In this document: in pieces, positions 18,601 through 25,216 of the stretch
How the letters are laid out: each line of letters begins with the position of its first letter
How positions within the stretch are numbered: the stretch's first letter is position 1
Source: a virus
DNA: 37,946 bases
Virus record (IMG/VR): IMGVR_UViG_3300032311_000531
Location: 1 to 37,946 of that record
Strand: one strand, 5' to 3'
Program-made: the position numbers and the translations under genes
The notes under the pieces: model-generated
What the model saw: the letters and a program-made list of their open reading frames with translations, nothing else
Told to the model about the DNA's origin: nothing
Database searches by the model: none

Positions 18601-18605
18601 TTTAG

Positions 18606-19829
18606 ATGCCTTATACAGTAAACAAAACAGACTCGACAGAATCACCCAATCAATACACAGTACAAGATTCTGTTTTGAATACTCAAACAGATATTTCTTT
18701 AATAGGAAAAGGATATGCTGGCTATGGAGAAATTGTAGCAGAAAATTTTTTACATCTTTTAGAAAATTTCAGCAGTTCAACACAACCAAGCAAACCTATC
18801 AAAGGACAGTTATGGTATGATTCCAGCACACAAAAACTTAAAATATTTACAGGTACTTCTTTTCAACCAGTAGGAGGAGCAAACTATCAAAATACTTCAC
18901 CTACAGGATTGAATGCTGGAGATCTATGGGTTAATTCTACAACTCAACAACTATATTTTAATAATGGTACTGAGGATGTTCTAGTTGGTCCAGCAGCAAC
19001 CACTGATAGCGGTTTTAGTTTTGATACAATTCTTTCATCCACAGATCAATTAAAAAATATAACCTATTTAAAAAATAACAATGTTCTTATAGCAATTATT
19101 AGCGAAGAAGAATTTATTCCTAAAATTGATATATCAGGATTCCCCACAATTAAAAAAGGAATAACTCTTACTGAAGATATAGTGGGAGTAGCATTCGCTG
19201 GTACAGCATCAAGTGCTAGCAGTTTGGCCGGTGTAGATCCTGATAATTTTTACCTAAAGACAGGTGGAAACATTACAGGACAAGTCAACATTAAGAATGA
19301 TTTGGGATTAGTGATAGGTGCTGATGATGATTTTAAAATCTCGGTTGAATCAAACGGTAATGTTTCTATAACGAACAGTACCAACAATGCAGACATCAGT
19401 TTTACAATCAAAGATGGTGGTGCAGTAACCACAGTGATGACCATCGATGGAGCCACTTCAAGAGTAGGTATTGGCACAATTACTCCTTCTTCAACACTAG
19501 ATGTCAGTGGCACAGTGAATGCCACAGCTTTTACAGGACCAATCACAGGAGCAGTAACAACCACAGGCATTGAAGTCACTGATGGAGGTGCTGTAGCATT
19601 TGATGGAATCATCGATGACAGTAATACAACTGTTCTAACAGCAGCTGAACCCACAGGAAGTAATATAATTACTCTACCTAATAGATCAGGCACCGTAGTT
19701 ACAACTGGTGATACAAATAGCAATGCTTCGATCAGTGGTAATATGTTCAAAAACAAAATTACTTTGAGTATTTTAGATTCGAGTGGTGCAACGCTAACCA
19801 CAATGTATGCTCCAGGATCTAATACCTAA
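18606..19829 (+). CDS. tail fibre protein, paralog A
   Basis: The 407-aa product begins with the module shared with the genes at 25217 and 29254: MPYTVNKTD, then LIGKGYAGYGEIVAENFLHLLENF, PIKGQLWYDSSTQKLKIFTG and AGDLWVNSTTQQLYF (residues 1-130). This module probably anchors fibres to the tail. A middle part follows with GITLTEDIVGVAFAGTASSASSLAG and SRVGIGTITPSSTLDVSGTVNATAF, the latter typical of trimeric phage fibre shafts. The C-terminus (residues 330-407) is short and differs from paralogs B and C, as expected for a distal tip that diverges with receptor choice. No chaperone or protease domain is visible here, unlike paralog C. It ends just before a 62-nt gap with a sigma70-like promoter. 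Confidence 0.8.
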   Translation: MPYTVNKTDSTESPNQYTVQDSVLNTQTDISLIGKGYAGYGEIVAENFLHLLENFSSSTQPSKPIKGQLWYDSSTQKLKIFTGTSFQPVGGANYQNTSPTGLNAGDLWVNSTTQQLYFNNGTEDVLVGPAATTDSGFSFDTILSSTDQLKNITYLKNNNVLIAIISEEEFIPKIDISGFPTIKKGITLTEDIVGVAFAGTASSASSLAGVDPDNFYLKTGGNITGQVNIKNDLGLVIGADDDFKISVESNGNVSITNSTNNADISFTIKDGGAVTTVMTIDGATSRVGIGTITPSSTLDVSGTVNATAFTGPITGAVTTTGIEVTDGGAVAFDGIIDDSNTTVLTAAEPTGSNIITLPNRSGTVVTTGDTNSNASISGNMFKNKITLSILDSSGATLTTMYAPGSNT

Positions 19830-19842
19830 TATTGTTTTAATG

Positions 19843-19871
19843 TTGACAATGTCTTATTATTTGTTTACTAT
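19843..19871 (+). promoter_or_regulatory. sigma70-like promoter
   Basis: TTGACA at 19843-19848 is a perfect -35 box. A 17-nt spacer leads to TACTAT at 19866-19871, which matches 4 of 6 positions of TATAAT. Transcription would start near 19878. AGGA at 19882-19885 lies 6 nt before the ATG at 19892, giving an ordinary short leader. It is in the 62-nt gap after fibre A and probably drives the genes at 19892 and 20869. Confidence 0.6.
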
Positions 19872-19891
19872 AGTTTACAGCAGGAATTTTT

Positions 19892-20869
19892 ATGGCAGTT
19901 AGAACACCCCTATATCATGATGATACATCATCTGCTTCTACGCCTATTTTAAAACAGATGTCCGCAGGTCAAATCAGTGAAATTAAAAATGCTTTTAAAC
20001 AATTGTATTTTCAATCTCCATCTGTGAGATTAAATGTTATTCCTTCCGGTGGTGGTAATATGAGATTGCCTGATAGCAGTGCTATGACAAATACTAGATT
20101 GGTAGCGGGTGCCTATTCTACCGATCCCACCACTTTTCCAAACGAAGAAACAACACAGGAACCTCAAATACAAACAGTAGAGTATGACAGATTAAATCAA
20201 ACAATTGAATCAGTGACTCAGCCAACCAACGCTAGTAATATAGAATATCCAATCTATTACTACACCGATGGTTCCTCACAACCGGTGTTGAGGTCAATGA
20301 CTCTGCAGGACATGTACGATACCTTTGCAGAAGCTGTTGTTACAAATGATCTTTCTGTGGGAGGTGCTGTATACACAGTGTCAACCAGCACAACAGAAGC
20401 AGGATACACAGAAGTCAGCGGTGATGAGACTCCAATTTTTTTAGACACCAGAGCTAACCCTGCAGGCTATAACGCAGCTGAAATTCCAGAAACCGAAGAC
20501 TCCACAACCACACAAGAAATACAAAATTATTATCTACACAAAAAAAATTATATTACACCTGCTTATCAAGCACCGGCTAGATTAACATCAACAGGAAATA
20601 TTATTACTCCAAGCACAGAAACTTGGAACACTGTGTTTCAATCCATCATACGTTATGTGGCAGCCAATGTGGAAGGGTATAGACTACGTTATTCTATCAA
20701 TGGTAGTGGTGCTACTTGCGGCACTGCAATGACAGATACTCGATTAGAAGGAGGCGCTGGTGTCTATCAAACAAATCTAGTTGGTGTTGATGATTACAGA
20801 GCTCAAGAATTTCCCGATGGATCTAGCACAGTTATAAGCACATACGAATTAAAAGTTAATCAAGAATAA
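19892..20869 (+). CDS. probable virion structural protein, unknown
   Basis: The 325-aa product starts MAVRTPLYHDDTSSASTPILKQMSAGQISEIKNAF. It is rich in Thr, Ser, Asn and Tyr with few Lys, like phage surface proteins. A central segment (YPIYYYTDGSSQPVLRSMTLQDMYDTFAEAVV) and a C-terminal beta region (VFQSIIRYVAANVEGYRLRYSINGSGA) can be picked out. I know of no function. It has an AGGA ribosome-binding site, is probably transcribed from the promoter at 19843, and its TAA overlaps the next ATG by one base (TAATG), so translation of the two is likely coupled. Position among fibre genes suggests a tail or baseplate accessory role. Confidence 0.7.
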   Translation: MAVRTPLYHDDTSSASTPILKQMSAGQISEIKNAFKQLYFQSPSVRLNVIPSGGGNMRLPDSSAMTNTRLVAGAYSTDPTTFPNEETTQEPQIQTVEYDRLNQTIESVTQPTNASNIEYPIYYYTDGSSQPVLRSMTLQDMYDTFAEAVVTNDLSVGGAVYTVSTSTTEAGYTEVSGDETPIFLDTRANPAGYNAAEIPETEDSTTTQEIQNYYLHKKNYITPAYQAPARLTSTGNIITPSTETWNTVFQSIIRYVAANVEGYRLRYSINGSGATCGTAMTDTRLEGGAGVYQTNLVGVDDYRAQEFPDGSSTVISTYELKVNQE

Positions 20870-21357
20870 TGAATTTAGACAACGGTAGATTCACTCATGC
20901 TGTGTATGCTAGTAGCAAACAGAACTTAATTTTTGCTACTTGGTATAGCGAAGACACTAAAAAGCATAAAGAAATTGCAATCAAAACAGATCTCAATAAT
21001 AAAATTTATAAAAAATTACTGGAAACTTTTACTCCTGATGAAATATATCAAATGACTGATCAAAAAAGAAAATTAAACAGTCAAACGTTTGAAATTTATG
21101 TGAAAGATATTGCTTTAAAATATGGATTGGTTTATGATCCTTTGATTCATAATCCTCAAGAAAAATTAACAGTTGATAATTTATTCAATCCTCCTGTGGG
21201 AGATGTAGGTACTGATCTGTTGTTCAATTTAAAATTAAAAATATTTGATCTTCCAGAAGTAACTCAATCTTCTAACACTGAGTTAAAGAAAAAACTTAGA
21301 GAAGCAAAAACTCCTCTAGAATCTCTGTATATAGCAGGTAAATTTTTATACGAATAA
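20869..21357 (+). CDS. conserved phage protein, unknown
   Basis: The 162-aa product is Lys-rich and mostly alpha/beta: an N-terminal beta hairpin (GRFTHAVYASSKQNLIFATWYS), a Lys-rich helical part (LNNKIYKKLLETFTPDEIYQMTDQKRKL) and a C-terminal helix (NTELKKKLREAKTPLESLYIAGKFLYE). Unlike its neighbours it is not Thr/Ser-rich, so a chaperone or assembly role is as likely as a virion component; this is inference. It starts in the TAATG overlap with the previous gene. Its 3' end overlaps the 3' end of the minus-strand glycosyltransferase gene by 12 bases, with no terminator visible. Confidence 0.68.
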   Translation: MNLDNGRFTHAVYASSKQNLIFATWYSEDTKKHKEIAIKTDLNNKIYKKLLETFTPDEIYQMTDQKRKLNSQTFEIYVKDIALKYGLVYDPLIHNPQEKLTVDNLFNPPVGDVGTDLLFNLKLKIFDLPEVTQSSNTELKKKLREAKTPLESLYIAGKFLYE

Positions 21358-22044
21358 ATTGTATTTTTCCCACTGATGTGGTTGATTACTCATGTGAGTA
21401 AAGTGTACAAATTTTATATCAGGATGAAATTCATTGCCTAAAAACATATAGGGATTTCCTGTAACTTCATTGTATTTTTTATTAAGATTAGCCAATGTGT
21501 GTCTAGCAAAACGTTTTGTTCTTGCTTCCATTCTACAAAACCAAGCATCTGGCAGTGTAATTAATTCTAATCTCTCTTTTGCACTGTCTTCGATAAAATG
21601 TTGTTCTCCATTAACAGGACCACTAGTGAATCCTTCTTCTATATATTTCTTTTGCCAATGTTCGGGATTGCTCATAAATTTTTCGTATATGTAATGGCAA
21701 TCACGAGGATAATATTTGTAAAACCCACCATTTATATTAAATCTATTTTTTTCTCCTGTTTTATCTCTCCACCAACCTGGAGCAGCAAGAAACTGTCCTG
21801 GTTTGATAGGATATTCAAATATTTTTTTGTAATCATTAATGAGTAATACATCAATATCCATCACACAGATAGGTTCATCTTGCGAGAGAGTCATACCATA
21901 CATTTTATTCCATTGCAGTTTTATATTGTCGGCCATAGGTTCTCTAATCCAATTGAATTCATATTCAGGCAATTTAGATTCTAGATAGGTTTCATATTCA
22001 GGACCATATCTCGTGCCTATTCTAACAGCAATTATTTTTGTCAT
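21346..22044 (-). CDS. GT-A-like glycosyltransferase 1 of the minus-strand cassette
   Basis: The 232-aa product starts MTKIIAVRIGTRYGPEYETYLESKL and has a DxD-type metal/nucleotide-sugar motif in ICVMDIDVLLIN (D63, D65), preceded by LQWNKMYGM and followed by a C-terminal half with GGFYKYYPRDCHYIYEKFM and GPVNGEQHFIED. This layout fits GT-A fold transferases that use nucleotide sugars. The start at 22044 forms an ATGA overlap with the stop of the upstream gene and fits better than a start 21 bases upstream. It resembles the preceding gene at the N-terminus (KWGDKYSAEF against RIGTRYGPEY) and at the DxD, so the two are likely duplicates. Acceptor and sugar are unknown. It is last in the cassette. 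Confidence 0.7.
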   Translation of the reverse strand: MTKIIAVRIGTRYGPEYETYLESKLPEYEFNWIREPMADNIKLQWNKMYGMTLSQDEPICVMDIDVLLINDYKKIFEYPIKPGQFLAAPGWWRDKTGEKNRFNINGGFYKYYPRDCHYIYEKFMSNPEHWQKKYIEEGFTSGPVNGEQHFIEDSAKERLELITLPDAWFCRMEARTKRFARHTLANLNKKYNEVTGNPYMFLGNEFHPDIKFVHFTHMSNQPHQWEKYNLFV

Positions 22045-22721
22045 AGCCAATAATCGTTGACCCAAGAATTTACTTCGTTTTGTTTAGGTCCGTTGTTTAA
22101 AATACATACCTCGTAGTCTAATCTTAATTTTTCAGGTGTGGTGTCTTTGCCATACTTGGCACCTTTCCAATAAGAATAAGCAATACCTGTAGGTAACAAA
22201 TCTATTTGTACAGGTTCATGATATAGATAACGATCTATACCTCGATACTTAAACAATATCATGTCTTTATTTTTTTGAAAATAGTTGTATATTTCATCAC
22301 CTTGATTGTCTTGCCATTTCATTATGGATGAGTTATATTGTGTAGGATATTTGTTTTCTGGCTTGGCTTTTTTATGAGGCAATAAGAAACCTTCTTTCCA
22401 TTGTGAGTATAGAATAGACACTGTTCTTGTTTTAACAGATAGCAATCTTTCCATAGGTTGTAAGATCACCACGTCAAGATCAAAAAATATGTTAGTGCCT
22501 TGTCTAAACAATTTGAATAATTCTAATTTGGGCCAATATTGTGTTAGATCAGTCTGCATGGGAATAATTTTAACAGACGGGTTAATGTCTTTGCCATTAT
22601 CGGTATAGCAATAAAACGTGAATGGAGCACCGCAAATATTTTTCTCAACCATATTGAACAGTTTATTCACAAATTCTGCAGAATATTTGTCACCCCATTT
22701 GACACACATTATATTAATCAT
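22041..22721 (-). CDS. GT-A-like glycosyltransferase 2 of the minus-strand cassette
   Basis: The 226-aa product begins MINIMCVKWGDKYSAEFVNKLFNMV, followed by FTFYCYTDN and a DxD motif in NIFFDLDVVILQPM (D81, D83) with the preceding YWPKLELFKLF helix. This order (open sheet, acceptor-facing helix, DxD) is characteristic of GT-A glycosyltransferases, especially galactosyl/lipopolysaccharide-type enzymes. The C-terminus has WKGAKYGKDTTPEKLRLDYEVCILNNGP. The start at 22721 makes an ATGA overlap with the previous stop; the ATG at 22739 would add six residues and enlarge the overlap. No signal peptide or membrane segment is visible, so it acts in the cytoplasm. Confidence 0.72.
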   Translation of the reverse strand: MINIMCVKWGDKYSAEFVNKLFNMVEKNICGAPFTFYCYTDNGKDINPSVKIIPMQTDLTQYWPKLELFKLFRQGTNIFFDLDVVILQPMERLLSVKTRTVSILYSQWKEGFLLPHKKAKPENKYPTQYNSSIMKWQDNQGDEIYNYFQKNKDMILFKYRGIDRYLYHEPVQIDLLPTGIAYSYWKGAKYGKDTTPEKLRLDYEVCILNNGPKQNEVNSWVNDYWL

Positions 22722-23287
22722 ACAGTTTGATACTCCCATTTTGTGTGTCGATCGATTTGTTTCATAAATTCTTCAGTGTTCAATTGCCACACAGTTTGAT
22801 TGGCTCCTCTGTAAAAAACATCTTTAACTTTTTTTATTACACCTTGTTTTGATAACAGTTTGGCCCATATACCATTTACCTTTTGCATGCTGGCTTCATC
22901 TTTATTGGACGATGTAATATAACATTTGCTATCTTTAGGCAGTGCATTCAATGTAACAGGAATAAAAATTTGAGAACAAATATTTTGATGTTTTGTAATA
23001 CCGTCTTTGGTTCTCATGTGTTTAATAGGTAACAGTTCTGTCAACGCACAAGTTCTCACACAAATTCTATAACTATTTTCTCCCATTACTTCATCGAAGT
23101 CGTGAACAGCAGTTGAACCAACAGGTAAATTATCATAAAATAAGATCCACAAATTAAAATATTTTTGTTTACTAAAAGAATCAATCAGTCTTTTTTGTGA
23201 AGCATTGTTTAAAAATCCTTTTTCTTGGCATCGCTGGTAAAAGAAAGACAGATCGAGGTCATTACCGTATTTTTTTATTTCATACAT
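22718..23287 (-). CDS. GNAT-like acyltransferase (putative)
   Basis: The 189-aa product has a GNAT-like outline: an N-terminal helix region (DLSFFYQRCQEKGFLNN), then LWILFYDNLPVGSTAVHDFDEV, a strand pair like beta3-beta4 of the acetyltransferase fold, then SYRICVRTCALTELLPIKH and a later IFIPVTLNALPKDSKCYITSS core strand with NKDEASMQKVNGIWAKLL. A clean Q/R-x-x-G-x-G/A acyl-CoA loop is not obvious, so the family is uncertain. GNAT enzymes N-acetylate amino sugars in glycan pathways, which would fit the two glycosyltransferases that follow. Upstream is a 29-nt gap; a TATAAT (23298-23303, minus strand) lies there but has no good -35. Confidence 0.5.
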   Translation of the reverse strand: MYEIKKYGNDLDLSFFYQRCQEKGFLNNASQKRLIDSFSKQKYFNLWILFYDNLPVGSTAVHDFDEVMGENSYRICVRTCALTELLPIKHMRTKDGITKHQNICSQIFIPVTLNALPKDSKCYITSSNKDEASMQKVNGIWAKLLSKQGVIKKVKDVFYRGANQTVWQLNTEEFMKQIDRHTKWEYQTV

Positions 23288-23316
23288 TGTACTAGATATT
23301 ATATAATTTTTTATCT

Positions 23317-24108
23317 TTAATTAACAGAATAATTTGTAAGATCGGACACAGTGCTGTCTTTGAATACTGCTTTTCTTCTTGCACAACTTTCACAAATACC
23401 ACAATTACCCATAGACACATCACAGCTACTTGTTTGGTATAATTGTGAAGTATAACCAAGAGCATCATATAGATCTATAATTTCTGATTGTGTAAGTTTT
23501 TTAAAAGGTCGAGTGTTTGTTTCATAGTCAATTTCGTATTGTTCAAAACCGATATATTTGCTTACTCCAAATAATTTTCCTTGTTGTTTAAAAACATAAT
23601 TGTACAATTCTGGATATTTGTTTTTATTTGTTTCAAGGTATGGGTTAAGTCTATCATTTGTAATTTTTCCTTCACTCCATTTAGAATCTTTTAACATAGT
23701 CATACATTGTTCATGAATTTTATTGTGTCCGGATAATATAAATTTCAATTGGGGATATTGTTGTAATATTAATCTTTTTGCTTCAACAGTCATATTTCTA
23801 TTTTTTTTAACTGTATTTGATAAAATATATTGATGGGTACCACCTAGTTTTTTTACAGCTTGGTCAAAATATTCTTTTAAAAAATTTAATTTGTCTTCAT
23901 CGTTTTTAAATTGTAAAAATTCTTCAAAAGCAATCAATACAAAAACTACATTATCTATACCATATAACTCTTTAGCTATTAAAGCAATTAGAGTAGTTTC
24001 AATATCTCCAGTAAATAGAATTCCTACTTTTTCACCAGATGCAATTTTAGGAAACTCGTCTAGATTAAACGGTGTTTTGTTTTTTCCTAAAACATACGAC
24101 TTATTCAT
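23317..24108 (-). CDS. QueC-like PP-loop ATPase with zinc motif
   Basis: The 263-aa product has an N-terminal nucleotide-binding strand-loop (KVGILFTGDIETTLIALIAKELYG, loop at T33-T38) where the adenine-nucleotide alpha-hydrolase/PP-loop family has SGGxDS, and a C-terminal cysteine cluster C229-x6-C236-x2-C239-x2-C242 followed by ARRKAVF. QueC (7-cyano-7-deazaguanine synthase) has the same overall order and a comparable zinc motif (C-x8-C-x2-C-x2-C in the Bacillus enzyme). Here the PP-loop is changed (TGDIET), so the substrate may differ and activity is not assured. No folE, queD or queE gene is visible nearby. The ATG at 24108 overlaps the previous gene by 8 bases and is preferred to the TTG at 24114; AAGG precedes it. 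Confidence 0.68.
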   Translation of the reverse strand: MNKSYVLGKNKTPFNLDEFPKIASGEKVGILFTGDIETTLIALIAKELYGIDNVVFVLIAFEEFLQFKNDEDKLNFLKEYFDQAVKKLGGTHQYILSNTVKKNRNMTVEAKRLILQQYPQLKFILSGHNKIHEQCMTMLKDSKWSEGKITNDRLNPYLETNKNKYPELYNYVFKQQGKLFGVSKYIGFEQYEIDYETNTRPFKKLTQSEIIDLYDALGYTSQLYQTSSCDVSMGNCGICESCARRKAVFKDSTVSDLTNYSVN

Positions 24109-25114
24109 GGTCAACCTTTTCTGTATAATGCCACAAAGTTTTTTGTGGTATTTTTATACCATCTGCTTCAATTACGTGAACCTGTGAACCAGTACATCTT
24201 TGATGACAAATAGATTTGTCATTTTTGTACATTGTTTCCAGCCAATTTTGAAATATTGGGTCATTTAATATTTCAAAGACACCACGCTGATGCAATGATA
24301 TAGAGTATTTATTTTCAGATATTGCCCAGTTGTTTACTTTGTTAAATGTAGATGCAGTCCAACAACAAGGAAATAGTCTACCCCAAGAATCCACATAAAT
24401 CTCTTTCCTTTGTTTGTGTAGACAAATTAGTGATCCTTTGTGCTGCATAAAATCAATATCGAATCTGTCTGCTGTGGGAGGATATATTTTTTTAGTTGTA
24501 TTATTCTCATCACGATAGATAAACGGTTTGTTAAAGTCTTTAAATCTAGCAGAAATTTTTAAAACAAAATCTTTAAATCCCATTTCTTTAGCCATTGTTT
24601 CAGCTGTCTCAACCTGATGCTCATTGTGAAAGAAAGGTATAAAGAACCATTTGGCATTGGCTCCTGTTTTTATAAATGCTCTAGCATTGTCTATCAACTT
24701 TTTCCATTGTACTCCTACTCTATATATATGATTGGTATCTTCTAAACCATCTATGTGCCACTCTACAAATGAGTGAGGAGTTCGAGCATAAATGTTGCCT
24801 AACTTTTCCCAAAAATCAGTGTTGCGTACTCCACCGTTGGTACTTAAAGTAATCATAATGTTGGGATTGTGTTCTAATACATACTCGTGAATCTGTATCA
24901 AATCATGAGCAATAGCAGGATCACCGTAATTGCCACAAAATTTAATTTTTTTTAGCTGACCAACGAATTCTTTAGGGAAAAATTTAACAAAATCTATATA
25001 GGATATTTCTGACTGATTATTGAGTATTATTGGGTTATTAGTTCTCGAACACATTGGACATTTTGCGTTACAACGGCTTGTAATTTCCACATGTACTGAA
25101 TCTATTTGGTTCAT
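24101..25114 (-). CDS. radical SAM/SPASM-type enzyme
   Basis: The 337-aa product has the radical SAM CX3CX2C motif (C15, C19, C22 in EITSRCNAKCPMCSR), the GNYGDPA and TLSTNGG strands of the partial barrel, and a Cys-rich C-terminus typical of SPASM auxiliary clusters: SLICLHKQRKEIYVDSWGRLFPCCW and SICHQRCTGSQ. SPASM enzymes typically modify peptides or proteins, some sugars. It starts the five-gene minus cassette. I chose ATG 25114 because the TATAAT box ends exactly 6 nt upstream. The alternatives, TTG at 25153 and ATG at 25129, lie inside the promoter or above the predicted RNA start. The substrate is unknown. Confidence 0.85.
   Translation of the reverse strand: MNQIDSVHVEITSRCNAKCPMCSRTNNPIILNNQSEISYIDFVKFFPKEFVGQLKKIKFCGNYGDPAIAHDLIQIHEYVLEHNPNIMITLSTNGGVRNTDFWEKLGNIYARTPHSFVEWHIDGLEDTNHIYRVGVQWKKLIDNARAFIKTGANAKWFFIPFFHNEHQVETAETMAKEMGFKDFVLKISARFKDFNKPFIYRDENNTTKKIYPPTADRFDIDFMQHKGSLICLHKQRKEIYVDSWGRLFPCCWTASTFNKVNNWAISENKYSISLHQRGVFEILNDPIFQNWLETMYKNDKSICHQRCTGSQVHVIEADGIKIPQKTLWHYTEKVDHE
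24131..24148 (-). other. short hairpin near the radical SAM/PP-loop junction
   Basis: CCACAAA (24131-24137) and TTTGTGG (24142-24148) pair as a 7-bp stem around a 4-nt loop. It lies in the radical SAM coding end, 23-40 nt before the ATG of the next gene. It might modulate coupling, or be a coding accident. Confidence 0.3.
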
Positions 25115-25120
25115 TTTGCT

Positions 25121-25149
25121 ATTATACATATGTATTTGTTTAATATCAA
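25121..25149 (-). promoter_or_regulatory. sigma70-like promoter of the minus cassette, leaderless geometry
   Basis: On the minus strand, TTGATA (25149-25144) matches the -35 consensus at 5 of 6 positions. A 17-nt spacer leads to a perfect TATAAT (25126-25121). Exactly six bases separate it from the ATG at 25114, so canonical spacing puts +1 on the A of the start codon. It lies divergently from the late box of fibre B. Confidence 0.75.
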
Positions 25150-25202
25150 GCAAGTTAGTTAAATCCTAGCAAAACCCCTTTAAAACGTTATTTGCGAAAG
25201 AA

Positions 25203-25210
25203 AATAAATA
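25203..25210 (+). promoter_or_regulatory. T4-late-like promoter box before fibre B
   Basis: AATAAATA ends 6 nt before the ATG at 25217, so T4 spacing predicts an RNA start near 25216 with practically no leader. It is the same octamer as at 464 and 17920. It sits in the 102-bp divergent gap with the minus cassette promoter; the rest of the gap shows no other feature to me. Confidence 0.5.
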
Positions 25211-25216
25211 TATGGT

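Noticed and set aside
19250-19801. 183-aa open frame on the minus strand inside fibre A
   Set aside because: It is the complement of a Thr/Ser/Gly-rich fibre gene, consists of low-complexity Val/Ser/Pro and has no start signal.
23298-23326. TATAAT upstream of the GNAT-like gene as a possible internal promoter
   Set aside because: No fitting -35 hexamer at 16-18 nt, and the DNA there is extremely AT-rich.
23317-24108. Full 7-deazaguanine DNA-modification pathway
   Set aside because: Only a QueC-like gene is present; FolE, QueD and QueE are not seen, and the radical SAM next to it has a SPASM-type Cys-rich end, not the QueE layout.
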